This document shows positions 1 to 7,904 of a DNA stretch of 64,000 nt, one piece after another. Both the position numbers and the translations under genes were made by a program. Under the pieces are notes generated by a model. The model was not told where the DNA came from, searched no databases, and worked only from the letters and a program-made list of their open reading frames with translations. Source of the stretch: Fibrobacterota bacterium (GTDB lineage Bacteria; Fibrobacterota; Chitinivibrionia; Chitinivibrionales; Chitinispirillaceae). The stretch spans positions 62,001 through 126,000 of the forward strand of contig JAEWVR010000026.1 of the NCBI GenBank assembly GCA_023459055.1, given 5' to 3'. Numbering within the stretch: the stretch's first letter is position 1; each line of letters starts with the position of its first letter.

Positions 1-2
1 AT

Positions 3-197
3 TTACTGGTGCGATATGACTCGCTTCCTGAACAATACAAGACGGAAAAAGTAATTTTGTCACGTGGTGATATTTATGCAGCCATTATATCCGTCTGGTT
101 CAATTTGTATCCTAAGACAAAGATCACGCTTACCAGAGAACTTACTGGTTTGAAGGATGCTGTGGAGAATTACATGGATTCACTTGGTGTAAAGTAA
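3..197 (+). CDS. C-terminal fragment of an unrecognised protein (enters from left edge)
   Basis: The frame is open to the left edge of the window and closes with TAA, so only the last 64 codons are visible. An in-frame GTG lies at 9, but no ribosome-binding site can be assessed there, so this is most likely the tail of a longer gene. The fragment mixes charged stretches with one hydrophobic stretch (AAIISVWFNLYP). I recognise no family motif. The next gene starts 11 nt downstream on the same strand, which suggests co-transcription. Confidence 0.5.
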   Translation, partial: LLVRYDSLPEQYKTEKVILSRGDIYAAIISVWFNLYPKTKITLTRELTGLKDAVENYMDSLGVK

Positions 198-208
198 CAC
201 GGAATCGT

Positions 209-811
209 ATGACTGTACTTCGCAAAAAAAAAATCCCAATACATGTGCTTGTTATGGATCGTGATAGGGAGCTTGCTGCAATGCTTTGTGATATACTTTC
301 GAAGTCGGGGGTGTGTATATCACAGCAGGTTGGTACAATTGCGGAAGCTCAGAAAACAGTTGATGGTTGCGAACGGGTGGATGTGTGCATTCTTGAGGTG
401 TATTATGATGGTGTCAATGAAGCTGCGATCGGATTTATTAAAAGCAATGCAAGAAAGGTTTCGTGTGTCGTTTTTACTCAATCGGAATCAGCAGGCCTTG
501 GAGCGCGCTGTTGTGAAGCCGGTGCTAAAAAAGTAGTTGACAAAAAAAACTTTGACAAAGAGGATTTCATAAGAATGGTGGAGTACGTTGCGTCTTTGCA
601 TTTGATCAATCCCGGGTATACTTCGCATGGAACAGACACATATGATAGCGCAACGGGTATACTTCTTGAAAAATGTCCTGAAACGGTTACTGCATGGGCT
701 GAACTTACAGGGATTTCGGATCGTCAGTTACGTGGACTGGTTAAAAAAAATTCAAAAATCAGTGCCAGGGACGCACTCTATCTTGCAGCAAGGTTAAGAA
801 AACGGATATAA
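209..811 (+). CDS. Receiver-like protein with Glu at the phospho-site and a C-terminal HTH-like segment
   Basis: About 200 aa. Residues 11-125 follow a response-regulator receiver pattern: acidic residues D17 and D19 after the first strand, a hydrophobic strand ending in ILEVYYDG, and a later VVDKKNF resembling the conserved Lys region. The residue aligned with the phospho-acceptor Asp is Glu63, so this is probably a phosphorylation-independent pseudo-receiver. The last 45 residues (AWAELTGISDRQLRGLVKKN) resemble the first helix-turn-helix of AraC-type regulators. Only one such repeat is visible, so DNA binding is uncertain. The start ATG has a weak ribosome-binding site. It lies just upstream of the prepilin genes but is separated from them by 150 nt. 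Confidence 0.6.
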   Translation: MTVLRKKKIPIHVLVMDRDRELAAMLCDILSKSGVCISQQVGTIAEAQKTVDGCERVDVCILEVYYDGVNEAAIGFIKSNARKVSCVVFTQSESAGLGARCCEAGAKKVVDKKNFDKEDFIRMVEYVASLHLINPGYTSHGTDTYDSATGILLEKCPETVTAWAELTGISDRQLRGLVKKNSKISARDALYLAARLRKRI

Positions 812-961
812 TTGGATCATTAAATAAATGCCTTATGCGCTTAATCAGCGATGTAGTAATGTCTTAAGTGATGAAAACTACAACAGGAAATTTAACTTCC
901 GGTTTTTATGATAAAGGTGTATATATAATTAAACAAAAAGTTCATTTGTACAGGAGCTACT

Positions 962-1321
962 ATGAACATCAGAAATCAGCAGGGTGGTACATTGGTTGAG
1001 GTTATCATAGCAATGTTCATACTTGCACTGATCATTGTGGGATTAAATGCTGGCGTACTCAGCCTGATTAAATCAAATTTATCGTCAAAGGAGCTGTCTG
1101 CAGCAACATCAACTGCCTATAGCTTATTTGAAGATTTGAAAGTGGCCAGCTATTCCAGTATCACAACAGATCAGGATACTATGAATAACAAATATATCAG
1201 AGCGTGGACTGTTACAGCCAGTTCAGATACATCGCAGAAAACAATTAATATATCCGTTTATTGGCCGGTTACGGTACAATCGCATAAAATAACACTTTCA
1301 ACAATTATCGCACGACCATAG
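962..1321 (+). CDS. Type IV prepilin-like protein (PilV/minor pilin type)
   Basis: 119 aa. It carries a class III signal: a short basic leader, prepilin-peptidase cleavage expected after Gly8, mature start GTLVE with the conserved Glu at +5, then a hydrophobic helix rich in I, A and L. This is the N-terminus of type IV pilins and type II secretion pseudopilins. The small soluble part has no recognised motif. AGGAG lies 6 nt before the ATG. It is the first of four linked genes with prepilin-like N-termini, in the order usual for minor pilin operons (PilV, PilW, PilX-like). Confidence 0.8.
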   Translation: MNIRNQQGGTLVEVIIAMFILALIIVGLNAGVLSLIKSNLSSKELSAATSTAYSLFEDLKVASYSSITTDQDTMNNKYIRAWTVTASSDTSQKTINISVYWPVTVQSHKITLSTIIARP

Positions 1322-1330
1322 GGTTTTAAA

Positions 1331-2110
1331 ATGATCAATAGGAAAAAAGATATATCTGGTGCTACGCTTATCGAGTTGATGGTGGCTATGTTTATCGGCT
1401 CGTTAGTTGTTATGGGGGCATATCAGGCGTATAACTATGTGACTAAAAGTACTGCCCGTGAAAATGAAAAAGCATTGATTCAGAAAGATATCGTGACAAT
1501 TACTGAACGGTTGGGAAAAGATATCCGCATGGCGGGAAATGGTCTTCCCGGTAATGGTATAAGGGTTGCTCTGTACACTGATAAAAGCGATACGCTTGAG
1601 CTTTTTTATAATAACGAGTTGACTGGAGCAAAACCGGCTGCGAATATTCTTTATGATGATGTTAAACTATTTGCAGCAAATTGTGTTGGTGCAAAAGCGG
1701 ATGGTTATATCTGTATTGCCGGGCGAAGTGTTGATACTATTTACAGACAGATCTCGCGAGTCGGAAATAATGCCTCCGGAGTAGATACGATCCATTTAGA
1801 CGGTAAAGTTGGTGCCGGTACATTTCTTATTGACTCAACAATGCTTCATTATTGTGACCGGATTGCATATGAGATACAGACAGTAGACGGAGAGGGAACT
1901 CTTGTTTTGTCAAAAAATGCTATGGGTGTTCCGCTTGGTTCAAAGATTGATACGATGAATATTACCCCTAAAAATAAGGCCGGAACAGTATTAACAGGTG
2001 GTTTCGAGAATACATCACTGATTGAAGTTCTTGTCGGCGGGTATATCGGTAAGGGTGCAAATAGAAACATGCTTTCAGAAACTATGCAGGTTGGCATAAG
2101 GAATAAATAG
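1331..2110 (+). CDS. Type IV prepilin-like protein (PilW type)
   Basis: 259 aa. The leader ends at Gly10 and the mature protein starts ATLIE with Glu at +5, followed by a hydrophobic helix. The region ERLGKDIRMAGNGLPG just after the helix is typical of PilW-like minor pilins (DIRxAGxG). The remaining 180 residues should be the periplasmic head. It starts 9 nt after the preceding prepilin gene, so the two are very probably co-transcribed. The exact minor pilin class is inferred from the DIRMAGNG motif and from gene order. Confidence 0.82.
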   Translation: MINRKKDISGATLIELMVAMFIGSLVVMGAYQAYNYVTKSTARENEKALIQKDIVTITERLGKDIRMAGNGLPGNGIRVALYTDKSDTLELFYNNELTGAKPAANILYDDVKLFAANCVGAKADGYICIAGRSVDTIYRQISRVGNNASGVDTIHLDGKVGAGTFLIDSTMLHYCDRIAYEIQTVDGEGTLVLSKNAMGVPLGSKIDTMNITPKNKAGTVLTGGFENTSLIEVLVGGYIGKGANRNMLSETMQVGIRNK

Positions 2111-2152
2111 AAGTACGCGAATTACTATGTTAGCATTTACAAAGAGGTAACA

Positions 2153-3229
2153 ATGAGGAACAACAGAGGCTCATCACTTATATTTGTTGTGTCACTGGCG
2201 ATAATTTTAAATATTGTGTTTATTACTGTGTATCTGACAGTATCAAAAACGCAAAAAGCCACGGGTTCAAAGAGACTTAAAACAAGTTCGGTTACTATAG
2301 CAGAGGCTGGTAAGGAGAAACTATATGCACAATTGATCGATAAGTCGTATACTCCAACAGCGAATCAGCGGGTGACTGTCTATACCGATTTTGCATTGGG
2401 TGCAGGTACTTTTACGGTAACCTGCAGTGCCAATGTAACTCTTGACACCGTATGGATAGAGAGTTGGGGAAAAGATAGTCAGTCGGAAACAGGGATTGCA
2501 ATAGTCGCTGCATTATCACCAAGATTTGTATTTAATGGAGTACCAGTCAGAGGTGCGGTTACTGCAAGAACCAATGTGCAGGTTCTTGGAAATATTACTG
2601 TTGATGGACGTGATCATGATACAAATGGTGTATTGACAGGTGATCCAGGGCTTTATGGTGTCAGTACCTGTGATTCACTTGTTCAGAGTGGTAATGCACA
2701 TATTGGTGGATATGGTCAGGAGCCTATACGTTCGTCAGATACAACCGGAAAACTGGGAACCATTGCAGAGCAGGAGGTTCCTGTACATGCTGCATTAGCG
2801 TCGCCTGAAACATTTCTTGGGTTGGCTCTCGGTGCGCTTGATGAGTTCAAGTCAACCACGCTTTCAACACCATTTCATGGTATACGATATATAACAGGGA
2901 ATGTAGGTCCGGTGGATTTCGGGGACGAGAAGAAGGGGGAATACTCAAGTGGTATCCTGATTGTCCATAATTATTTCAAAACCGCAGAAATGAAACTTAA
3001 CCAGGGTAAATTTATCGGTTTGATCATAATTGATAAAATGGACAATATAAACGGGGTGGCTAATATACTAGGTTCTGTGGTAACACTTGGTGAAACAGAA
3101 GTAAATACTTTTGGATCTGGTGGTGCCACAATCAATTACAGCTCGTATGTTATGAATAATCTTGGAAAATATTGTGAAAACATAAAGAATAGAGTAACAG
3201 AAATTTCATGGAAAGAACTGAAACGGTAA
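2153..3229 (+). CDS. PilX-like pilus assembly protein, tandem copy 1
   Basis: 358 aa. The N-terminus RNNRGSSLIFVVSLAI resembles the PilX/GspK-type leader and hydrophobic helix, with possible cleavage after Gly6, but the usual mature Glu5 is absent (Phe instead). The C-terminal 300 residues contain GDPGLYGVST, a PFHGIRYI segment and a regularly beta-rich pattern. They close with EISWKELKR. It is strongly similar over its whole length to the next gene, and both are 358 aa, so they arose by tandem duplication. An AGAGG precedes the ATG by 5 nt. Function in pilus tip or priming is inferred from neighbours. Confidence 0.75.
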   Translation: MRNNRGSSLIFVVSLAIILNIVFITVYLTVSKTQKATGSKRLKTSSVTIAEAGKEKLYAQLIDKSYTPTANQRVTVYTDFALGAGTFTVTCSANVTLDTVWIESWGKDSQSETGIAIVAALSPRFVFNGVPVRGAVTARTNVQVLGNITVDGRDHDTNGVLTGDPGLYGVSTCDSLVQSGNAHIGGYGQEPIRSSDTTGKLGTIAEQEVPVHAALASPETFLGLALGALDEFKSTTLSTPFHGIRYITGNVGPVDFGDEKKGEYSSGILIVHNYFKTAEMKLNQGKFIGLIIIDKMDNINGVANILGSVVTLGETEVNTFGSGGATINYSSYVMNNLGKYCENIKNRVTEISWKELKR

Positions 3230-3305
3230 TGCAGAAATCAGTCGGAATGCTTTTTTGCTCATTCAGTACTTAGAGGATATTGTTCAGTGAAGGCAGGTTT
3301 GCAGT

Positions 3306-4382
3306 ATGTTTTTAAATAACCGCGGATCATCATTGATTTTTGTTGTTTCATTGGCAATAATCCTGAATATCGTATTTGTTACGGTGTATATGACTATTTC
3401 GTCAACACAGAAGAAAACCGGAGTAAAGAGGTTAAATACCAATTCGATTTTCCTTGCTGAGGCGGGAAAAGAAAAATTATATGCAGACATAAACACCAGT
3501 ACCATATCACTGACACCAAATCTGCGAACACAAATTTATACAGATCAGGTTCTTGGAACAGGTACTTTTAGTGTTAGTTGCAGCACTAATGCGTTAGTAG
3601 ATACTGTATGGATAGAGAGCTGGGGGAAAGATAATACATCCGAAACAGGTATTGGTGTTGTGGCATCAGTAACAGCAGATGCAATTATTGCCGGACCGCC
3701 GGTAAAGGCAGCGGTTACATCTCGGCCGGATGTTGATTTATCGGGAACTATTTCCGTTAATGGAAAGGACCATGATTCAAGTGGTGTCCTTACCGGTGAT
3801 CCTGGAGTATATGGTGTCAGCACGTGCGGTGTACTTAGTATCGGTAGCGGAAGCGCGGAAGTGTCAGGGAAGGGATCCGGCCCATATGGAAAGAAGGCAT
3901 CAGCAGCAGAAATCGCAAAAGTGGCAGAACAAAGTGTTGCAGTTAGTACGTCGCTTGGATCACCGGAAGCATTTTTAGGCGTTCCGGCTGGTTCTCTTGA
4001 TAAATACAAGATTACAGAATCTGCTCTTACACTTCCGTTCCATGGTATACGTTATATTGAATCAACAGCAGGCCCGCTCCATATTGGTGGTTCAAGCGGA
4101 ATTCTCATTGTTCATTCCCCTATGAAAAATGCAACTACAAAACTAAATGCAACTGGTAATTTCAAAGGAATAATAATTGTTGATGAAATGGATAAAATGA
4201 ATGGTAATTTAACTGTCATTGGGGCAGTTGTATGCCTCGCAGATTTTGCAGGGGCAAAGAAATTTGGTAATGGTAGTGCAGATGTTAAGTATAGTTCCTA
4301 TGTGTTAAACAACCTCGATAAATTCATTCATGATAGTGACAAAAGTGTAAAGGAGCTTTCATGGAAAGAACTTAAAAAGTAA
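3306..4382 (+). CDS. PilX-like pilus assembly protein, tandem copy 2
   Basis: 358 aa and a paralogue of the gene just upstream. They share NNRGSSLIFVVSLAIILNIV at the N-terminus, the TVWIESWGKD, GKDHD and GVLTGDPG-YGVSTC segments, PFHGIRYI in the middle, and a SWKELKK tail. Possible prepilin cleavage is after Gly7, again without the usual Glu5. The copies differ most in a Gly/Ser-rich loop (GSAEVSGKGSG) near residue 185 that is shorter in copy 1. It is the last gene of the prepilin group; 560 nt without a gene follow. Confidence 0.75.
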   Translation: MFLNNRGSSLIFVVSLAIILNIVFVTVYMTISSTQKKTGVKRLNTNSIFLAEAGKEKLYADINTSTISLTPNLRTQIYTDQVLGTGTFSVSCSTNALVDTVWIESWGKDNTSETGIGVVASVTADAIIAGPPVKAAVTSRPDVDLSGTISVNGKDHDSSGVLTGDPGVYGVSTCGVLSIGSGSAEVSGKGSGPYGKKASAAEIAKVAEQSVAVSTSLGSPEAFLGVPAGSLDKYKITESALTLPFHGIRYIESTAGPLHIGGSSGILIVHSPMKNATTKLNATGNFKGIIIVDEMDKMNGNLTVIGAVVCLADFAGAKKFGNGSADVKYSSYVLNNLDKFIHDSDKSVKELSWKELKK

Positions 4383-4944
4383 TCTGTTGAGCCTTATTCT
4401 CCTGCTTGCTTCTTGTTTTGCTGGTAATTCTGCATCTCTTTTAATCTCAAATGCTATCCCGTAAATCACACAAGGGAAAACAGCTGTTCCTACTGTATTC
4501 AGGATGTTTGACAACATCAAGCCATCGTTGTAGCGATGCAGAACTCATGATAAGAAATCTCCCGACGCAATGAGTTGTTTCACATAGAAATGGACATTTT
4601 TAAATGGTTGTTCAAACACCTGGGTTTTATCACCGATGTAAAAATCACTACAAGGGCATGATTGTAAAAATCCCAATGAAATTGCATTTGAAGGTATAGG
4701 TATAAATAAACTACTTACGAATTATATTGAATTTTAAGAAATAATACCTTACTATTTATCGATAAAATTGAAGTCGACAAATTATTGAATATCATTGCTC
4801 ACCGGATTTTGGAGTATTTCTATTTTAGTTATCGAGTTTTTTGATATTTGATTTATGGTGTACAATGTGTTGTATTATGTCAATGTGGAGAGTTAGTACT
4901 GTTACAGCAGTTTTGGATCATGACAAAACAGGAAACGATGTAAA
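4383..4944. other. Gene-free interval after the prepilin cluster
   Basis: No open frame with convincing composition or ribosome-binding site was found on either strand. Short frames near 4451 and 4590 run 40 and 23 codons and look like chance. The second half is AT-rich and probably holds the promoter of the downstream signalling operon, but I cannot point to a specific -35/-10 pair with confidence. No repeat or tRNA was seen. Confidence 0.6.
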
Positions 4945-6102
4945 ATGCTGTCAAAAAAAATACTGATGATCGACGATGAACCACTGAATCTCAAGATAAC
5001 TGAAATGCTTCTAAATGGTATACAGATTGACAGCATATTAACCGCCACAAGTGGTCCTGAAGGGCTTGAGAAAGCCAGAGGCGAAAAGCCCGATCTGATT
5101 CTGCTTGATATCATGATGCCGGTAATGGATGGATTTGAATTTCTTCGTCAGCAGCACAATGATGCAGTTTGCAGTGATATTCCTGTTATTGTTATTTCAA
5201 GCAATGATGATATGGACAGCATAGTCCGATGCATTGAGCTGGGAGCTGTTGATTATCTTGTAAAACCCTTTAATGCAACACTTTTAAAAGCACGCATTGA
5301 CACAACGCTTGATAAAAAAAATGCACTGGATCGCGAACGTAAACTTCATGCAGAGCTGTCAGAAAGTCTTGCGGCACTTAAAAAAGCTGAAGAAATGCGT
5401 GATTTCCTTGTGCACACAATAGTTCATGATCTCAATAATAATCTTGCCGGTCTTGTCGGTATCGTAGATGTCGCAAAAATAACTCCTGGTGCATTTTTGT
5501 CAAATCTGCCTCTTATTGAAAACTCAATTAAAAAAATGACAGGTATGATTCAGCTGATGCTTGAAGTGTCAAAGCTTGAGTCGGATTCGTTTTCGGCGAC
5601 ACTCGAATCATCAGACATTGTTCCTTTGTTAACAAACGAAATTGTTCCATTCAGGGCTGTTGCCGGATTATCAGAGGTTGTCATAACTGAAAAGTTGGCA
5701 AGTGATACAATTTGCTGCATGATAGACCGCAATCTTTTTGGCAGGATACTACAGAACATTCTCAGCAATGCACTGAAATACGCTCCTCGTAAATCTGTTG
5801 TGTGTGTAACTGTCGATGTTAACAAATCGGATGCAGTTGTTTCGATTGCAGATACCGGTAAGGGTATTCCGGATGCTTACAAAAAAAAGATATTCGAGAA
5901 GTTTTTCCAGGTTGAGGAACGGAAGAATAATTTAAAATTTGGAGTTGGTATAGGTCTTGCGTTTTGCAACCTTGCCATAAAAGCCATGAATGGCCGCATA
6001 TGGATTGAAGATAACATTCCAAGTGGAACTATAATGAAGTTTACAGTTCCTGTTGTAACGCATAGCGAGCCTCACGGGAATCACATACAAAAGGAGAGTT
6101 GA
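4945..6102 (+). CDS. Receiver-histidine kinase hybrid (REC-HK)
   Basis: 385 aa, soluble. Residues 5-120 form a receiver domain with acidic DDE near the start, phospho-acceptor Asp55 in LILLDIMMPV and the conserved Lys in LVKPF. A coiled linker of about 30 residues leads to a HisKA-like helix with the phospho-His at 161 (VHDLNNNLAG). A complete HATPase follows: N-box NILSNALKYA, G1 DTGKGIP, and G2 GVGIGLAF. The protein has no membrane segment, so it must take input by phosphotransfer to Asp55 or by protein contacts. It opens a same-strand cluster of six signalling genes. Confidence 0.9.
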   Translation: MLSKKILMIDDEPLNLKITEMLLNGIQIDSILTATSGPEGLEKARGEKPDLILLDIMMPVMDGFEFLRQQHNDAVCSDIPVIVISSNDDMDSIVRCIELGAVDYLVKPFNATLLKARIDTTLDKKNALDRERKLHAELSESLAALKKAEEMRDFLVHTIVHDLNNNLAGLVGIVDVAKITPGAFLSNLPLIENSIKKMTGMIQLMLEVSKLESDSFSATLESSDIVPLLTNEIVPFRAVAGLSEVVITEKLASDTICCMIDRNLFGRILQNILSNALKYAPRKSVVCVTVDVNKSDAVVSIADTGKGIPDAYKKKIFEKFFQVEERKNNLKFGVGIGLAFCNLAIKAMNGRIWIEDNIPSGTIMKFTVPVVTHSEPHGNHIQKES

Positions 6103-6203
6103 ATGCAGCATTGCAGGCTCTGTCTGGTATATTCCTTTATTGCGGTCTTGTTTTGTACTATTGAGTATTATGCACTGGTGTATATTCATGAGGATCCTGG
6201 ACT

Positions 6204-6902
6204 ATGATACGCATTCTGATGCTGTTATTATCCACCTGGTTTCTAATCGCTGATGCCGCTGGGCCCTCTGTTTATGTCTATTATCCGTCAATGATGCGTC
6301 CGATGGTGATGCAGCAAAAGCTTATTGATTATTACGGTGAGGAAAATGTGGTCGTTTTCGGCAGGTTTCAGGATTTCAAGGAAAAAATACTTGTCAGTAA
6401 TCCTGATATTGTTATCGCTAAACCACAGACTTTTCAGGAGTTGAATGGATATTCCGAACGTCTTATCGGACTGCGTAACGGGCGGCCAGTGGAGCCATGG
6501 GTGTTTGTTTCTGTCAATAAGGGAATACAGATTGACAGTATACCCAAAATGGAAATCGGCACAATAGATTTTCTGGGCAGAATAAATACAGAGCGCTTTG
6601 TATCAGGATTACTGAAACAACCGGTAACTCTGAATCGTGCGACAAAAATAGAAGATCTTCTTACAATGCTGACATTTGACAAGGTTGATGCAGTTTTTAT
6701 TTCAGAAGGTGTTATTGATTATATGCAAAGAACATCACGACTTAAACTTGTTGTTACTGCAATTCCATCATGCACAACAGGTATTGTGACGTGTGCTGTA
6801 CGCAACGGAAAAAACGAACCGGCTATAGAGCAATTTATAACCAGACTTACAAAGGTTGCAACCCCAGTACTGGAGATTGAGCAATGGAAACCGGTGAAAT
6901 GA
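6204..6902 (+). CDS. Exported PhnD-like substrate-binding protein
   Basis: 232 aa with a signal peptide (MIRILMLLLSTWFLIADA, cleavage near residue 19). The remainder follows the two-lobed periplasmic binding fold seen in PhnD/SsuA-like proteins: VYYPSMMRPM at the start, IVIAKPQTFQEL in the first lobe, and KVDAVFISEGVIDYM in the second. No permease or ATPase gene of an ABC importer is nearby. It lies between kinase genes, so it probably presents a ligand to the membrane sensor kinase downstream and is not a transport component. It overlaps the next gene by 19 nt. Ligand unknown. Confidence 0.7.
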   Translation: MIRILMLLLSTWFLIADAAGPSVYVYYPSMMRPMVMQQKLIDYYGEENVVVFGRFQDFKEKILVSNPDIVIAKPQTFQELNGYSERLIGLRNGRPVEPWVFVSVNKGIQIDSIPKMEIGTIDFLGRINTERFVSGLLKQPVTLNRATKIEDLLTMLTFDKVDAVFISEGVIDYMQRTSRLKLVVTAIPSCTTGIVTCAVRNGKNEPAIEQFITRLTKVATPVLEIEQWKPVK

Positions 6903-7885
6903 AAAAATGTTTCCAATATCGGTGTCGAAATATGCTTGTGGTGATACTTGCTGCTCTGTGCATTGCAGTATCCGGGAATACATCAACTATTTCGATTCTT
7001 CTTGTGCGGCCCGAGGGTAGTAATTTTACTGCTGTTGTAAAGGGCATTGCCGATGATCTAGGAAATGAAGGATTGATCCATGAGTTGATTGTTGATAGCC
7101 GGATCAACAAAAACACAATAAATACTGCGATAAAAAAATATAAACCAATGGTAGTTGTGTTGCTTGACAATGTTGCAATCAGGTGTTATCGTGATTATGT
7201 CATCGGGCTGCCCGATTCGGTTTCTGTGCAACCATCAATCATACTTATGGGAATCATGGTAGAAAAAGCCATTGCAGGTATACGAAATGCAGAAGCAATT
7301 TCTTATGAGATTCCGATTGTTACATCTGTTGTGAACCTCCGTAGCATAAGTACTCTTCCAATAAACAGGATCGGTATTGTTCATCGTGAATTAATGGATG
7401 AGCTGATCCTGCAGAATAAAGAATCATGCAACCGTGAAGGTATAAGTATTGTAAACAGAAGTCTTCCGGATAAAAAGGGTACACTATCTGTTGAGCTCAG
7501 GAAAGCCCTTGATGAACTTTTTGCAAAAGAGAAGGTTGATGCCCTCTGGATTCCCAACGATAACAAACTGCTTACACCATATCTTGTAACCACTGTCTGG
7601 ATCCCAAAAGTAAAGCAATACCGTAAACCGGTTATTGTGGGTCTTGAAGCATTGGCTGATCCTAAACTTGATTTTGGTACACTTGCTGTTTTACCTGATC
7701 ATGAGTCACTTGGTGCTCAGGTTGCGTCACTTATCATAAGTGCCAGAAAGAACAACTGGGTAGTGGAATCCGGCAGAGTAGATCCATCAATTTCTGTTTA
7801 TAAGATTCTTAATCACCGGCAGGCTGTCAGGCTTTTTAATGTTCAGGAGAAGAATATGGTTGGGATTGACAAAGTCCTGAAGTAA
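6884..7885 (+). CDS. Exported ABC-type substrate-binding protein (TrpX/PF04392-like)
   Basis: 333 aa. A basic N-terminus is followed by a signal peptide or membrane anchor (MLVVILAALCIAVSG). The mature part shows the pattern of the ABC_sub_bind family: ISILLVRPEG, then a second lobe with KVDALWIPNDNKLLTP and RKPVIVGLEALA, where a peripheral lobe meets the ligand cleft. A GGAG lies 8 nt before the chosen ATG; a second ATG five codons later is possible. It overlaps the previous binding-protein gene and sits 19 nt before a membrane sensor kinase, with no transporter genes. I infer a sensory role, ligand unknown. Confidence 0.75.
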   Translation: METGEMKKCFQYRCRNMLVVILAALCIAVSGNTSTISILLVRPEGSNFTAVVKGIADDLGNEGLIHELIVDSRINKNTINTAIKKYKPMVVVLLDNVAIRCYRDYVIGLPDSVSVQPSIILMGIMVEKAIAGIRNAEAISYEIPIVTSVVNLRSISTLPINRIGIVHRELMDELILQNKESCNREGISIVNRSLPDKKGTLSVELRKALDELFAKEKVDALWIPNDNKLLTPYLVTTVWIPKVKQYRKPVIVGLEALADPKLDFGTLAVLPDHESLGAQVASLIISARKNNWVVESGRVDPSISVYKILNHRQAVRLFNVQEKNMVGIDKVLK

Positions 7886-7904
7886 AAGGAAGGACGTTAA
7901 CAAA

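Noticed and set aside
4451..4573. 40-codon frame in the spacer after the prepilin genes
   Set aside because: No ribosome-binding site and Ser/Thr/Cys-rich composition without any motif.
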